Positions 32,356 through 41,614 of a stretch of DNA of 64,000 nt are shown here, in pieces. The position numbers and the translations under genes are program-made. The DNA is taken from NCBI RefSeq assembly GCF_052076145.1, contig NZ_CP197246.1, positions 2,976,001 to 3,040,000 on the forward strand, in the 5' to 3' direction. Numbering within the stretch: the stretch's first letter is position 1; the number at the start of each line of letters is the position of its first letter. Under the pieces are notes generated by a model that did not search any database, was not told where the DNA came from, and worked only from the letters and a program-made list of their open reading frames with translations. Source of the stretch: Kitasatospora sp052076145. GTDB lineage: Bacteria > Actinomycetota > Actinomycetes > Streptomycetales > Streptomycetaceae.

Positions 32356-33117
32356 ATGAGCGACCTGGTCCAGCAGTACTTCGACGCCGCGCTCTCCCAG
32401 CTCCAGCGGGTCCGCGACGAGGAGGCCGACCGGATCGAGGAGGCTGCCGAGCTGCTGGCCGAGGCGGTGGCGGAGGGTCGGCGGATCTTCACCTTCGGAG
32501 CGGGGCACTCCTCGCTGGCCGCGCAGGACGTGGTCTACCGGGCCGGCGGGCTGGTCGTGATCAACCTGCTGAACGTCCCGGGGATGACGGGGGTCAACGT
32601 GATGCCCGCACCGCTGGGCAGCGCGCTCGAACGCGTCGCCGGTCTGGCGACCGCCACGCTCGACCTCACCCCGGCCCGGGAGGGCGACCTGCTGTTCGTC
32701 GTCTCGCTCTCCGGACGCCAGGTGATGCCCGTCGAGCTGGCCCGGCACGCCCGCGCCCGAGGGCTGCGGGTGATCGGGGTGACGTCGCTCGCGTACCCGG
32801 CGGAAGTCGGCTCCAACCACCCCTCCGGCACCTTCCTCAAGGACAACTGCGACGTGGTGCTGGACAGCAAGATCGCCGTCGGCGACGGCGAGCTCAGCAC
32901 GCCGGGCGCCGAGACGCCGTTCGGTTCGGTCTCGACGGTCGTCACCAGCGCCCTGATGCAGGCCGTGGTCGCGTCCGCGATCGGACGACTGACCGAACGC
33001 GGAATCACCCCTCCGTTGTTCCGCTCCGGCAACGTCGACGGCGGCACGGAGTGGAACGCCAAGGTGATGGCCGACAACGCCGACCGGATCTTCTACGCGC
33101 ACCCGCCCCGCCGCTGA
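32356..33117 (+). CDS. SIS-domain protein (UPF0309-type phosphosugar-binding)
   Basis: A 253-residue sugar isomerase (SIS) domain protein of the UPF0309 group. Diagnostic parts are GRRIFTFGAGHSSLAAQDVVYRAGG (about residues 40-64), the phosphate-binding VVSLSGRQVMPVELARHARARG (S-G-x-x near 125) and SNHPSGTFLKDNCDVVLDS. It probably binds or isomerises a phosphosugar; the substrate is unknown. ATG at 32356 has GGAG five bases upstream. It is divergent from dmdR1 with a 213-base shared control region. Confidence 0.88.
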   Translation: MSDLVQQYFDAALSQLQRVRDEEADRIEEAAELLAEAVAEGRRIFTFGAGHSSLAAQDVVYRAGGLVVINLLNVPGMTGVNVMPAPLGSALERVAGLATATLDLTPAREGDLLFVVSLSGRQVMPVELARHARARGLRVIGVTSLAYPAEVGSNHPSGTFLKDNCDVVLDSKIAVGDGELSTPGAETPFGSVSTVVTSALMQAVVASAIGRLTERGITPPLFRSGNVDGGTEWNAKVMADNADRIFYAHPPRR

Positions 33118-33267
33118 CCGGTCGGCCTACGCGCGACGCCCCCCGCGCGCTCCCCACATGGCCCGTACCACCCCTGTTCCGCACGGCAGTTGACGTTCAT
33201 ACTGGCTGGACACCAGGCGTAGACGGGACGACCGGCAGAAGCGGCAGCGACGGTGCGGGGGGCCTGA

Positions 33268-34254
33268 ATGGCGGCAGGATCGGCGCATTCGATGGGCAGG
33301 GTGCGGGAGGACGACCTGCTGCCGGGCCTGTTCTGGACGGCCGACTCCTCCTCCCTCCAGGGGCAGCGACGGGCCGTCTCGCTCTCCTTCTGGGAGCTGC
33401 TGCTGCTGGTCGCGGCCGCCGCCACCGGCTCCGCCGACGGCAAGCTGTGGGCCTGGCTGGCCGCCGCCGCCTACCTGGCGACCGTCGCCCTGGCGACCGT
33501 CGCGAGCCGGCAGAACCCGCAGGGGCTCTGGTACGAGGGCCGGGCCGCCGCCGAGTCCGTGAAGACGCTCTCCTGGAAGTACGCCGTCCGGGCCGACGCC
33601 TACCAGCCGCCGCCGAAGAGCCTGCCGGACGCCGAACGGCTGTACGACGTCCAACTCGGGGGCATTATCAGCCAGTTCGGCACCAGCCGGGCGATCCCGC
33701 AGGCCGGCCAGGTGGAGGCCGAACTCCGGCTCTGGCGCGGCCCGCTGGCCGGGCGGCCGGCCGGCCACCCGCAGATCACCGAGACCATGCGGCAGTTGCG
33801 CGGCCAGCCGCTCGCCGTACGCCGCGAGGTGTACCTGCGCGAACGCGTGCTGGCCCAGCGGGACTGGTACCGCGACAAGGCCCGCCGGTGCGCCAACGCC
33901 AGCCGCCGGGCCAGCGCCCTCGGGATCGTGCTGCCGCTGCTCGGGCTCGTCCTCGCCGTGCTCCGCGCCCTCGGCTGGTACAGCTACGACGCGCTCGGCA
34001 CGCTCTCCGCCGTCGCCGCCTCCGTCGCCGCCTGGGCGCAGCTGCGCCAGTACCGGCCGCAGGCCGCTGCCTACACCCTCGCCGCCTCCGAACTCTCGAT
34101 GATCGAGGTGCAGTTGGGGCGCCTCCCGCTGGACACCCCCGAAGCGGAGGAGACCTGGGCCCGGCTCGCCCGGGACGCCGAGGACGCCATCTCCCGCGAG
34201 CACACCACCTGGCAGGCCCGCCGCGAGGTCCGCACCCCGGACGTGGCCGGCTGA
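33268..34254 (+). CDS. DUF4231/SLATT-type membrane protein
   Basis: A 328-residue protein with paired membrane hairpins: segments near residues 41-78 and a second pair near 218-256 (ASALGIVLPLLGLVLAVLRAL, then GTLSAVAASVAAWAQ). The conserved cytosolic helix YLRERVLAQRDWYRDKARRCA precedes the second pair, and LSMIEVQLGRLP follows, as in SLATT (SMODS and SLOG-associated 2TM effector) domains. Such proteins are proposed pore-forming effectors of nucleotide-signal or NTPase-based defence systems. The ATG has GGGGGG five bases upstream. It lies 3 kb from the fxsT/fxsC pair; whether it functions with them is unknown. Confidence 0.75.
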   Translation: MAAGSAHSMGRVREDDLLPGLFWTADSSSLQGQRRAVSLSFWELLLLVAAAATGSADGKLWAWLAAAAYLATVALATVASRQNPQGLWYEGRAAAESVKTLSWKYAVRADAYQPPPKSLPDAERLYDVQLGGIISQFGTSRAIPQAGQVEAELRLWRGPLAGRPAGHPQITETMRQLRGQPLAVRREVYLRERVLAQRDWYRDKARRCANASRRASALGIVLPLLGLVLAVLRALGWYSYDALGTLSAVAASVAAWAQLRQYRPQAAAYTLAASELSMIEVQLGRLPLDTPEAEETWARLARDAEDAISREHTTWQARREVRTPDVAG

Positions 34255-34303
34255 CCCGACCCGCTCGCTCCCGCAGGCCCCTGCCCGACCCAGGAGGTAC
34301 CGA

Positions 34304-35170
34304 GTGACGCTCCATCTGGTCGAAGCCGCCGACGGCCGCACGCTGGCGGTCGACCGCCTCGGAGACCCGAAGGGCCGGCCGGTCTTCCTGCTGCACGGCA
34401 CCCCCGGCAGCCGGGTCGGCCCGCTGCCGCGCACCTCCGTGCTCTACCGGCTGGGCGTGCTGCTGATCTCCTACGACCGCCCCGGGTACGGCGGCTCCAC
34501 CCGGCTGCCGGGCCGCCGGGTCGCCTCGGCGGCGGCCGACGTCACCACCATCGCGGACGCCTTCGGGGTGGGCGACTTCGCCGTGCTGGGCCGCTCCGGC
34601 GGCGGGCCGCACGCACTGGCCTGCGCGGCGCTGCTCCCCGAACGGGTGACCCGGATGGCCGCGCTGGTCAGCCTGGCCCCCCGGAACGCGGACGGGCTGG
34701 ACTGGTACGGCGGGATGACGGCCTCCAACATCCGCGAGTACACCGACGTCGAGCGCGGCATCCAGCACTTCGGCACCAGCTTCCGCCTGCGGTCCCAGCT
34801 GATCCGGGACGACCCGGCCGCGCTGATCCGGGACTTGGTGCCCGAACTCCCGCCCACCGACCGGACGCTGGTCACCGACTACGGAATCCGCCGGATGCTG
34901 CTGAACACCTTCCGGGAGGCCTTCCGGTACGGCGCGGACGGCTGGATCGACGACGTCCTGGCGTTCACCAGCGACTGGGGTTTCAAGGTCGAGGACATCG
35001 ACGTCCCGTCCCGGCTCTGGCACGGCACCGACGACCAGTTCTCACCGGTCGACCACTCCCGCTGGCTGGCCGACCGCATCCCCGGCGCCGACTTCTACCT
35101 GGAGCCCGGCGCGGCCCACTTCGGGGCCCTGAAGGTCATGGCCGAGGCACTGAACTGGGCGGCGGGCTGA
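34304..35170 (+). CDS. Alpha/beta hydrolase
   Basis: A 288-residue single-domain alpha/beta hydrolase. The oxyanion segment is VFLLHGTPGSR (about residues 27-37), the nucleophile elbow G-R-S98-G-G-G, with the acid in WHGTDDQFSP and the His in PGAAHFG near 273. The substrate is unknown (ester, lactone or similar). GTG at 34304 is well supported by AGGAGGT five bases upstream. Its last 35 bases overlap the 3' end of the convergent dehydrogenase gene. Confidence 0.88.
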   Translation: MTLHLVEAADGRTLAVDRLGDPKGRPVFLLHGTPGSRVGPLPRTSVLYRLGVLLISYDRPGYGGSTRLPGRRVASAAADVTTIADAFGVGDFAVLGRSGGGPHALACAALLPERVTRMAALVSLAPRNADGLDWYGGMTASNIREYTDVERGIQHFGTSFRLRSQLIRDDPAALIRDLVPELPPTDRTLVTDYGIRRMLLNTFREAFRYGADGWIDDVLAFTSDWGFKVEDIDVPSRLWHGTDDQFSPVDHSRWLADRIPGADFYLEPGAAHFGALKVMAEALNWAAG

Positions 35171-36116
35171 CCAACGTGGGCGGCTGGCCGCCGCCCAGCA
35201 CGGCGAGCAGGTTGTCGACGGCGAGGCCGCCCATCGCCTGCCGGGTGCGGGTGGTGGCGCTGCCGAGGTGCGGTGCGAGGACGGCCCGCTCCTGGGCCAA
35301 CAGCTCGGCGGGGACGGCCGGTTCACGTTCGAAGTTGTCGACGGCCGCCGCGAAGAGCGCCCCCGAGTCGAGGGCGGCGGCCAGCGCGGTCTCGTCGACG
35401 ACTCCGGCCGTCATGCTCACGAGCACCGCGCCCTGCGGGAGTTGGGCGATCCGGCGGGCGTCGAGCAGGCCCCGGGTGGCGTCGGAGAGCGGGCAGGTGA
35501 CCACCAGGACGGTGGACTGCGCGAGCAGGTCGTCCAGCGGGAGCCAGCCCGCCCCCGCCTCCGACTCGGTCGGCAGCCGCGAACGGTTGTGGTAGCTGAC
35601 CGGCATGTCGAAGGCGGCGGCGCGGCGGGCCACCGCCCGGCCGATCCGTCCCATCCCGAGAACGCCCAGCGGCGTGCCGGAGAGCTCCATCCCGAGCAGG
35701 AAATTGGGCGCCCAGACCCAGGGCTGCCCGGATCGCAGCAGCCGCTCGCCCTCGCCGAGCCGGCGGGTGGCGGCGAGCAGCAGCGCCCAGGCCATGTCGG
35801 CGGTGGCGTCGGTGAGCACGCCGGGCGTGTTGCTGACCAGCACGCCCCGGGCGGCGCAGGCCGCGACGTCCACGTTGTGGTACCCGACGGCGTGGTTGGC
35901 GACGATCCGCAGGCCGGGCCCGGCGGCGGCCAGGAACTCCTCGTCCACCACGTCGTCCAGCGTGGTCAGCACGGCCGCCTTCCCCGCGGCGGCGGCCAGC
36001 AGGGCCGCCCGGGGCATGGGCAGGTCGTCGTCGTGCAGCGTGACGTCGACGTGCGGCGTGAGCCGCTCCAGCACACCGGGAGCGAGCCGACGGGTGACGA
36101 GTACCTTGGGCAGCAT
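35136..36116 (-). CDS. D-isomer-specific 2-hydroxyacid dehydrogenase family protein lacking the catalytic Arg
   Basis: A 326-residue member of the glyoxylate/hydroxypyruvate reductase group. The NAD(P) loop is GVLGMGRIGRAVA (G154-x-G156-x2-G159), followed by NRSRLP, suggesting NADPH use. The catalytic His is H283 (APHLGSATT) and the Glu is E263 (NFEREP). The substrate-binding motif normally reads V-N-x-x-R-G-x-x-V-D; here it is V-S-M-T-A-G-V-V-D (about 233-241), one residue shorter and without the Arg. It may be inactive or use another substrate. It overlaps the hydrolase gene tail-to-tail by 35 bases and is followed upstream by fxsT. Confidence 0.85.
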   Translation of the reverse strand: MLPKVLVTRRLAPGVLERLTPHVDVTLHDDDLPMPRAALLAAAAGKAAVLTTLDDVVDEEFLAAAGPGLRIVANHAVGYHNVDVAACAARGVLVSNTPGVLTDATADMAWALLLAATRRLGEGERLLRSGQPWVWAPNFLLGMELSGTPLGVLGMGRIGRAVARRAAAFDMPVSYHNRSRLPTESEAGAGWLPLDDLLAQSTVLVVTCPLSDATRGLLDARRIAQLPQGAVLVSMTAGVVDETALAAALDSGALFAAAVDNFEREPAVPAELLAQERAVLAPHLGSATTRTRQAMGGLAVDNLLAVLGGGQPPTLVSPPPSSVPRP

Positions 36117-36135
36117 GCAGCGAACCTAACAGCCC

Positions 36136-39100
36136 TCACCAGGGCTGCGGCTCCAGATCCCGGTTGATGCGCTTCCAGCCCCGGGCGGAGACGGTGTTGG
36201 GGTGTTCGACGCCGAACAGCCGCAGCAGCTCGGCGACGGCGTGCTCGCGCAGGGTGTTGGCCTCGTTGGTCTGCCCGGCCTTGCGGAGCGTGATGGCGAG
36301 GTTGGCCTCGGCGGCGATGGCGTCGGGGTGGCTGGGGCTGTAGCGGTTGCACAGGCCCGCGTGGGCGGTGCGGCAGAGCTCCTCGGAGGTGACGAGGTCA
36401 CCCGACTCGCCGTGGGCGTTGGCGAGGTTGATCATCGCGTTGAGGGTGAAGGGGTGGTCGGGGCCGAGGACGCGCTGCAGCCCGGTGACGGTGTGCCGGC
36501 CGCGCCGGACGGCCTCGTCGATCTCGCCGCTGCCGCGCAGGTAGATGCCGAGGTTGTTCTCGCAGGCGAGGGTGAAGGGGTGCTCGTCGCCGAACAGCCG
36601 CCGGTGGCCCTCGAAGACGACCGTGGCGAGGTCGCGGGCGGTCTCCTTGTCGCCGGAGGCGCTGTGGTCGGCGGCGAGGTTGAGCGCGCAGGCGAGCGTC
36701 TCGGCGTTCTCGGCGCCGTACCGGTCGAGGTAGCGCTCGTAGGTCTGGAGGGTGATCTGCCGGGCCTCGCGGAGCTGGCCGTCGCGCCGCAGGGAGACGG
36801 CCAGCGACTTGGCGTTGCGGAGGTTCTCGGGCAGGTCGGGCTGGAGCACCGCGTCGAGTTCGACGGTGACCTCGCGGAGCAGCTCGATCGAGCCCTTGTA
36901 GTCCCCGGCCTCGCGCAGGTCGCGGGCCAGGTTGGACTTGCTGGAGAGGGTGTAGGGGTGGCGCGGGCCGAGCACGGCGAGCCGGCGGTCGAAGGTGTCC
37001 TGGTCGAGGTCGCGGGCGGCCTCGCTGTCGCCGACGAGGCGGTAGTCGATGGCGAGGTTGTTGGCACTGGAGAGCGTGCGGGCGTTCTCGTCGCCGAACA
37101 ACTCCCGGAAGCGGCCGAAGGTTTCGAGGTCGAGGTCGAGGGCCTCCTGGAAGCGGCCGAGGGCCCGGAGGTCGGCGCCGAGCGATCCGGCGGTCATCAG
37201 GGTGTACGGGTTGCGGTCGCCGAGCAGCTCCTTCTGGCCGGCCAGCGTCTCCTCGTCCAGCGCCAGCGCTTCGGCGTAACTGCCCTGGGAGCGGAGGACG
37301 TTGGCGTGCTGGAAGTTGAGGCTGAAGATCTGCCGCCGGAGGTTGCGGCGGTCGATCTCGCCGTGTTCGGTCGCCAACCGGGAGACCCAGGTGCTGTCGA
37401 GCTGTTCGGCGAGGCGGCGGGCGCGGTCGTGGTCTGCGCGCTTCCAGAGGTAGCGGACGCGGTCGATGAGCAGTTCGCGGGTCTCGCGCTCGTCGCAGTC
37501 CTGGGCGCGGGAGGGCGCGAGGTGCGGCCAGATCCGTTCGAAGCGCGGCCAGTTCTCCGGGTTGTCGGTGTCACCGAGGGTGGGCCGGGCGCCGACCAGG
37601 ATGCGGTGCACCTCGTGCATCGCGGCGACCCGGTCGTCCTCGGTCATCTCGGAGCGGACGACGGCCTGCACCAGCCGGTGCACCTGGAGGCTGTTGCTGC
37701 CCGCGTCGACCTTGGCGAGGGCGTACCGGCCGACGTCCTGGATGACCTTGCCGAGCATGAAGGTGTCGCTCAGCTCCTCGTCGTACTGGACGAGCGAGCG
37801 GATCATCTGGTCGCTGTAGAAGAGGTCCATCGAGATCGGCTCGGGCGCGAAGAACGCGCAGAGCTGCAACAGCCGCACCGCTGCCGGGGACTGCTGGCGG
37901 AGCCGGGCGATGGAGACGTTCCAGGTCGCGCCGACCTGGGTGGGGTAGTCGGCGGGGCGGCCGACCGAGAGGGCGCGCGTCGCCTCGTCGTGCAGCTGGT
38001 CGACGTAGGTGTCGACGGGGGTGCGGGTGGTGTCGAGCCAGGCGGCGGCGACCTCGACGGCGAGCGGCAGGTCGCCGACCGCCTCGGCGACACGGTCGGC
38101 GTCGCGCCGGGAGAGGCCGCGGGTGCGGCGGGTCAGGTGCTCGATACTCTCGCCGCGGGTGAAGACGTCGACGCCGAGCACCCCGGCCTGGCCGGACCAG
38201 GCCTGGTTGCGGGAGGTGACCAGGATGTGGCCGGAGCCGCCGGGGAAGTACCGCCGGATGTCGGCGGGTTCGTCGGCGTTGTCGAAGATCAGCAGCCAGC
38301 GGGAGGTCGGGGTGCCCCGGCGCAGCGCGTCGCGGGCGGCCTCGGCGTCCTCGTTGACGCCGCCGACGCGCAGGCCGAGCCGCCCGGCGAGTTCGGCGAG
38401 CGCGGGGGCGATCAGGTCGGTCTGCTCGGCGTCGATCCACCAGACCAGGTCGTAGTGCGACATGTACCGGTGGGCGTACTCCAGCGCGAGCTGGGTCTTG
38501 CCGACACCGCCGAGGCCGTACAGCGTCTGCGGGGTGGGCAGCACGACGGTAGGGCCGCCGACGAGCTGGTCGCGCAGGTCGTCGAGCACCTGGGAGCGGC
38601 CGGTGAAGGAGGGGTTGCGCTGGGGCACCGACCAGTAGAGCGGCTTGGTGCCGGGGAAGCGCGGCACCTCGGCGGTGGAGTCGTCGAGCACGGCGTCGGC
38701 CCGGCCGAGGGCGCGCAGCAGGGTGAGCGCGGCCTGCGCCTCGTCGCGGCCGACCAGGTCGACGGGGTTGCGGCTGTTGAACGGCGCGGTGAGCCGGACG
38801 TCGCTGACCCGGACGGGCACCAGTTGGCGGCGCGTCCCGCCGGTGTCGAAGCCGGCCATCGAGTCCCAGAGCGCCCGTGCCTGCGGGGAGCGCAGGTAGG
38901 CGGCGGAGAAGACCGCGATGGTCCGGTACGCGGCGTCGATGCCGCGCTCGGTGTCGGAGCGGGAGTCGGCCCCGGCGCCGACGTCCCTGGGCACCACCCG
39001 GAAGCCGGCGCCGGTGAGGACGGCGGCGATCCAGTCCGCCCACATCCGGTCCTCGGGGACGTAGCTGAGGTAGAGGTCGGCGGGCACGCTGGGGCGGCGC

Positions 39101-40143
39101 CGGGTGTAGGCGTCGACCCAGTGCAGCCGGACGTCCTCGTCGATCGGCGGCAGGCCACTGACCCGGCCCTGGGTGAGCACCGAGGTGAGCCGCTCGCAGG
39201 CGGCGAGCATCGAGGTCGGGGCTCCGGGCTGGTCGCCGAAGGTCGCGAGGATCTCCTCGTAGGCGTAGAACGGCCGGTACGGGATCTCCACCGAGCCCCA
39301 GTACTGGGCGAGTTCGTCCTCGGCGAGGCCCTCGGGCAGACCGCCGAAGCGCATCCGGGCGAGGGCCCGGCCGGCGTCGGCCTTCTCCTTCTCGCCCTCG
39401 TCGATGCGCATCGGCACGGGGAGGATACGGATGCCCCGGTCGCGGTAGCGGTCGTTGATGTGCTGGGCGATCTTCGAGGCGCCCTCGATGCTCTGGTCGC
39501 TGAGGGTGAAGCAGACGACCAGGTCGTCGGGCATCTGCACGGTGCAGATCTCGGCGATGTCGGAGAGGCCGGTGCGGCTGTCGATCAGGATGTAGTCGTA
39601 GCGGCGGCTCATGTCGCGGCGGAGCGCGTCGAAGAACTGGCCGCCGTCGAAACGGTCGTAGAAGAGGTCCCAGTCGAGCCGCCCGACGGTCTCCGAGTAG
39701 TCGCGGTTGGGCTGCCCGGCGGAGAGGAAGTCGAGGCTGCCGCCGGCGGGGAAGAGCTGCCAGTTGAGCGAGAGCGCGTGCTGGTGCACGCGGGCGAAGT
39801 CCTCGTGCCAGCCGGGCAGGTGCTCGACCTCGCGGAGCGCCTCCTCGCGGTACTCGGTGATCAGGTCCATCATGCCGGTGGTCCCGGTCAAGGCCGCCTG
39901 GTCGAGGAACGGCCGGAAGAACTTGGCCAGGCCGGGCGCTTCGAGGTCCCAGTCGACGGTGAGCACCCGGAAGCCGTTGGCGGCGAGGATCCAGGCCGTG
40001 TTGGCGAGCGTCATGGTGCGGCCGGTGCCGCCCTTGTACGAGTAGAACGTGACGATCCGGCCCTGCCTGTCCTCCTCGGCGGCGGACGGTCCGTCCGCGG
40101 CCTCCGTGCCGAGCCGGAAGTTCCTGGTCGGGTCCTCGGTCAT
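36136..40143 (-). CDS. fxsT: FxSxx-COOH system ATPase: ParA-like + TIR-like + NB-ARC + TPR protein FxsT
   Basis: A 1,335-residue multidomain protein. Residues about 29-340 are a MinD/ParA-like ATPase with the deviant Walker A SYKGGTGRT (35-43), VDWDLEAPG and YILIDSRTG. Residues about 354-485 are a TIR-like domain (DLYLSYVPEDRMWADWI; AVFSAAYLRSPQAR). An NB-ARC/STAND NTPase follows with P-loop G543-L-G-G-V-G-K549-T, then LIFDNADEPADI and LPLAVEVAAAWL. From about 940 to the end are tandem 42-residue TPR-like repeats. The plan is that of NLR-type signal receptors. ATG at 40143 overlaps the fxsC stop (ATGA) with GGGGGAGGAG upstream, so the pair is translationally coupled. The role in the Fxs system is unproven. 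Confidence 0.9.
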   Translation of the reverse strand: MTEDPTRNFRLGTEAADGPSAAEEDRQGRIVTFYSYKGGTGRTMTLANTAWILAANGFRVLTVDWDLEAPGLAKFFRPFLDQAALTGTTGMMDLITEYREEALREVEHLPGWHEDFARVHQHALSLNWQLFPAGGSLDFLSAGQPNRDYSETVGRLDWDLFYDRFDGGQFFDALRRDMSRRYDYILIDSRTGLSDIAEICTVQMPDDLVVCFTLSDQSIEGASKIAQHINDRYRDRGIRILPVPMRIDEGEKEKADAGRALARMRFGGLPEGLAEDELAQYWGSVEIPYRPFYAYEEILATFGDQPGAPTSMLAACERLTSVLTQGRVSGLPPIDEDVRLHWVDAYTRRRPSVPADLYLSYVPEDRMWADWIAAVLTGAGFRVVPRDVGAGADSRSDTERGIDAAYRTIAVFSAAYLRSPQARALWDSMAGFDTGGTRRQLVPVRVSDVRLTAPFNSRNPVDLVGRDEAQAALTLLRALGRADAVLDDSTAEVPRFPGTKPLYWSVPQRNPSFTGRSQVLDDLRDQLVGGPTVVLPTPQTLYGLGGVGKTQLALEYAHRYMSHYDLVWWIDAEQTDLIAPALAELAGRLGLRVGGVNEDAEAARDALRRGTPTSRWLLIFDNADEPADIRRYFPGGSGHILVTSRNQAWSGQAGVLGVDVFTRGESIEHLTRRTRGLSRRDADRVAEAVGDLPLAVEVAAAWLDTTRTPVDTYVDQLHDEATRALSVGRPADYPTQVGATWNVSIARLRQQSPAAVRLLQLCAFFAPEPISMDLFYSDQMIRSLVQYDEELSDTFMLGKVIQDVGRYALAKVDAGSNSLQVHRLVQAVVRSEMTEDDRVAAMHEVHRILVGARPTLGDTDNPENWPRFERIWPHLAPSRAQDCDERETRELLIDRVRYLWKRADHDRARRLAEQLDSTWVSRLATEHGEIDRRNLRRQIFSLNFQHANVLRSQGSYAEALALDEETLAGQKELLGDRNPYTLMTAGSLGADLRALGRFQEALDLDLETFGRFRELFGDENARTLSSANNLAIDYRLVGDSEAARDLDQDTFDRRLAVLGPRHPYTLSSKSNLARDLREAGDYKGSIELLREVTVELDAVLQPDLPENLRNAKSLAVSLRRDGQLREARQITLQTYERYLDRYGAENAETLACALNLAADHSASGDKETARDLATVVFEGHRRLFGDEHPFTLACENNLGIYLRGSGEIDEAVRRGRHTVTGLQRVLGPDHPFTLNAMINLANAHGESGDLVTSEELCRTAHAGLCNRYSPSHPDAIAAEANLAITLRKAGQTNEANTLREHAVAELLRLFGVEHPNTVSARGWKRINRDLEPQPW

Positions 40144-41423
40144 GACTCTCCTCCCCCTGGGGTTCCCGGTTGGTCGAAGGCGGCTCGCAGATCCGGCCGC
40201 CGCGAGCCGGTCTGCCCGCCCTGGGCCCGCCGGGAGCGGTCCACGAAGGCGTACTTGGCGCGCATCGCGGCCTTGGGCAGGGCGTCCTCGAAGTCCTCCA
40301 TGGTGGCCAGCCCGGTGGAGTCGCCCTGGAAGCTGGGCTTGGCCTCGCGGTGCTTGTGGCGCAGCGCGCCGTCGCTCAGTGCGCCGAGCTCCCCGTCGTT
40401 CCGGGTGCAGTCCGGGTCGTCGGTGTTCCACGGCTCCAGCACGCTCACCCAGGGCGGGTTCTTGCGGTCGAACTTCTTGACGATCTCCCGGCGTTGGTCG
40501 TCCCGCAGGGCCCACCGGTCGAGCAGCAGCAGGCCGGGGGCGGCCGGTTCGGCGTCCGCCAGGATCTCCTTGACCTCCTCGTCGAACTCGTGGACGCTCG
40601 GGTGGAAGCCGAGCTGCTTCGCCACCCGCACCGCGTGGTCGGCCAACGGCCGTCCGCCGTGCGGCCGGTAGGGCTGCCAGTCGGTCCGGCGCTGCCCGTA
40701 GAAGTCGGGGTTGCGGGTCTCCGGCAGCTCGGCCTGGTGGCAGGAGAACACCGAGATCCGCAACGGGTTGGCGCTCGGCCGGACTTCGAAGGCGCTGGGC
40801 TCCGACTGGAAGTCCACCGGCCGCCCGACCGGGATGACCATGCCCTCGGCGACGTCCACGATCCGCCGGGCCAGCCGGAAGACGGCGATCTCGTAACTCG
40901 TCCGGAAGTAGCTCAGCTTCATCAGGGCGTACAGGCCCTCGGCCGCGTAGTCGGGCCCGAAACTGCTGTGGTTGAACTGGAGTTGGCTGGCGACCTCGGG
41001 CAGCGGGACTTTGTCCGCGGCGACCCAGAGCACCGGCACGATGCCGGTGGTGAGCTCCGAGTTCTGGCTGCCCTGGAAGACCGGCCGCCGGGTGAAGGCG
41101 TGCCACTCCTGGCCGCAGGCCACGCTGTTGAAGTAGCGCGGCGCGTAGAGCGGCACGAAGACCCGGCAGGTGGCCAGCTCCTTGGCGAGCCGCTGCGCCC
41201 ACCGCTCGCCCTGGTGCATGGACTGGTCCATGAAGCCGACGGGGGCGCCCTCGGGCAGGTCCGTCAGCTGGAGGATGGCCTCGCAGAGGTCCTCGTACAG
41301 TTTGCGCACCCAGTGGTTCGGGTCTCCGGCCCCTCTCGTCCCCGCGCGCGGGGTGTGGGCGTAGCTGAGGAAGAAGTACGGTCGCACCGTGCCCTCGTCC
41401 CAACCACCAGGGTCGTCGTCCAC
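40140..41423 (-). CDS. fxsC: FxsC-type TIR-like protein
   Basis: A 427-residue cytosolic protein. The N-terminal part is TIR-like: PYFFLSYAHTPRAG (about residues 15-28), then VGFMDQSMHQGERWAQRLAKELATCRVFVPLYAP, with the expected conserved Ser/Tyr, Asp and Glu-Trp-Arg/Gln pattern; GQEWHAF follows. A second half (about 230-400) has another alpha/beta TIR- or SLOG-like unit (PLRISVFSCHQ; APGLLLLDRWALRDDQRREIV). The TIGR FxsC group occurs only beside FxSxx-COOH precursor and radical SAM genes. GTG at 41423 has GGGGGAGG five bases upstream. NADase activity is possible but cannot be read from sequence. Confidence 0.87.
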   Translation of the reverse strand: MDDDPGGWDEGTVRPYFFLSYAHTPRAGTRGAGDPNHWVRKLYEDLCEAILQLTDLPEGAPVGFMDQSMHQGERWAQRLAKELATCRVFVPLYAPRYFNSVACGQEWHAFTRRPVFQGSQNSELTTGIVPVLWVAADKVPLPEVASQLQFNHSSFGPDYAAEGLYALMKLSYFRTSYEIAVFRLARRIVDVAEGMVIPVGRPVDFQSEPSAFEVRPSANPLRISVFSCHQAELPETRNPDFYGQRRTDWQPYRPHGGRPLADHAVRVAKQLGFHPSVHEFDEEVKEILADAEPAAPGLLLLDRWALRDDQRREIVKKFDRKNPPWVSVLEPWNTDDPDCTRNDGELGALSDGALRHKHREAKPSFQGDSTGLATMEDFEDALPKAAMRAKYAFVDRSRRAQGGQTGSRRPDLRAAFDQPGTPGGGES

Positions 41424-41614
41424 ACGCGCCTCCCCCGAGACCTTCCGGTGTGTTGGTGGTGCCCTGTCCCAGACGTGGCCCGGTGTGGGCTCAGTCCTCA
41501 GTTGCGTCGTTCCCCCACAGAGGGCCTTCAGTCTAGGAACACCCGGTGCCCATGGGAATAGCGCCGCAGCAGCCTCGACGTGCACAGGGGAAGTAAGGTT
41601 GTCTGATTAATCTA

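Noticed and set aside
36202..40671. A 1,489-codon open frame on the plus strand opposite fxsT
   Set aside because: It reads as Val/Gly/Ala/Arg/Asp-rich low-information sequence mirroring fxsT codons; at this GC content the opposite strand of a long gene is often stop-free. No domain is recognisable.
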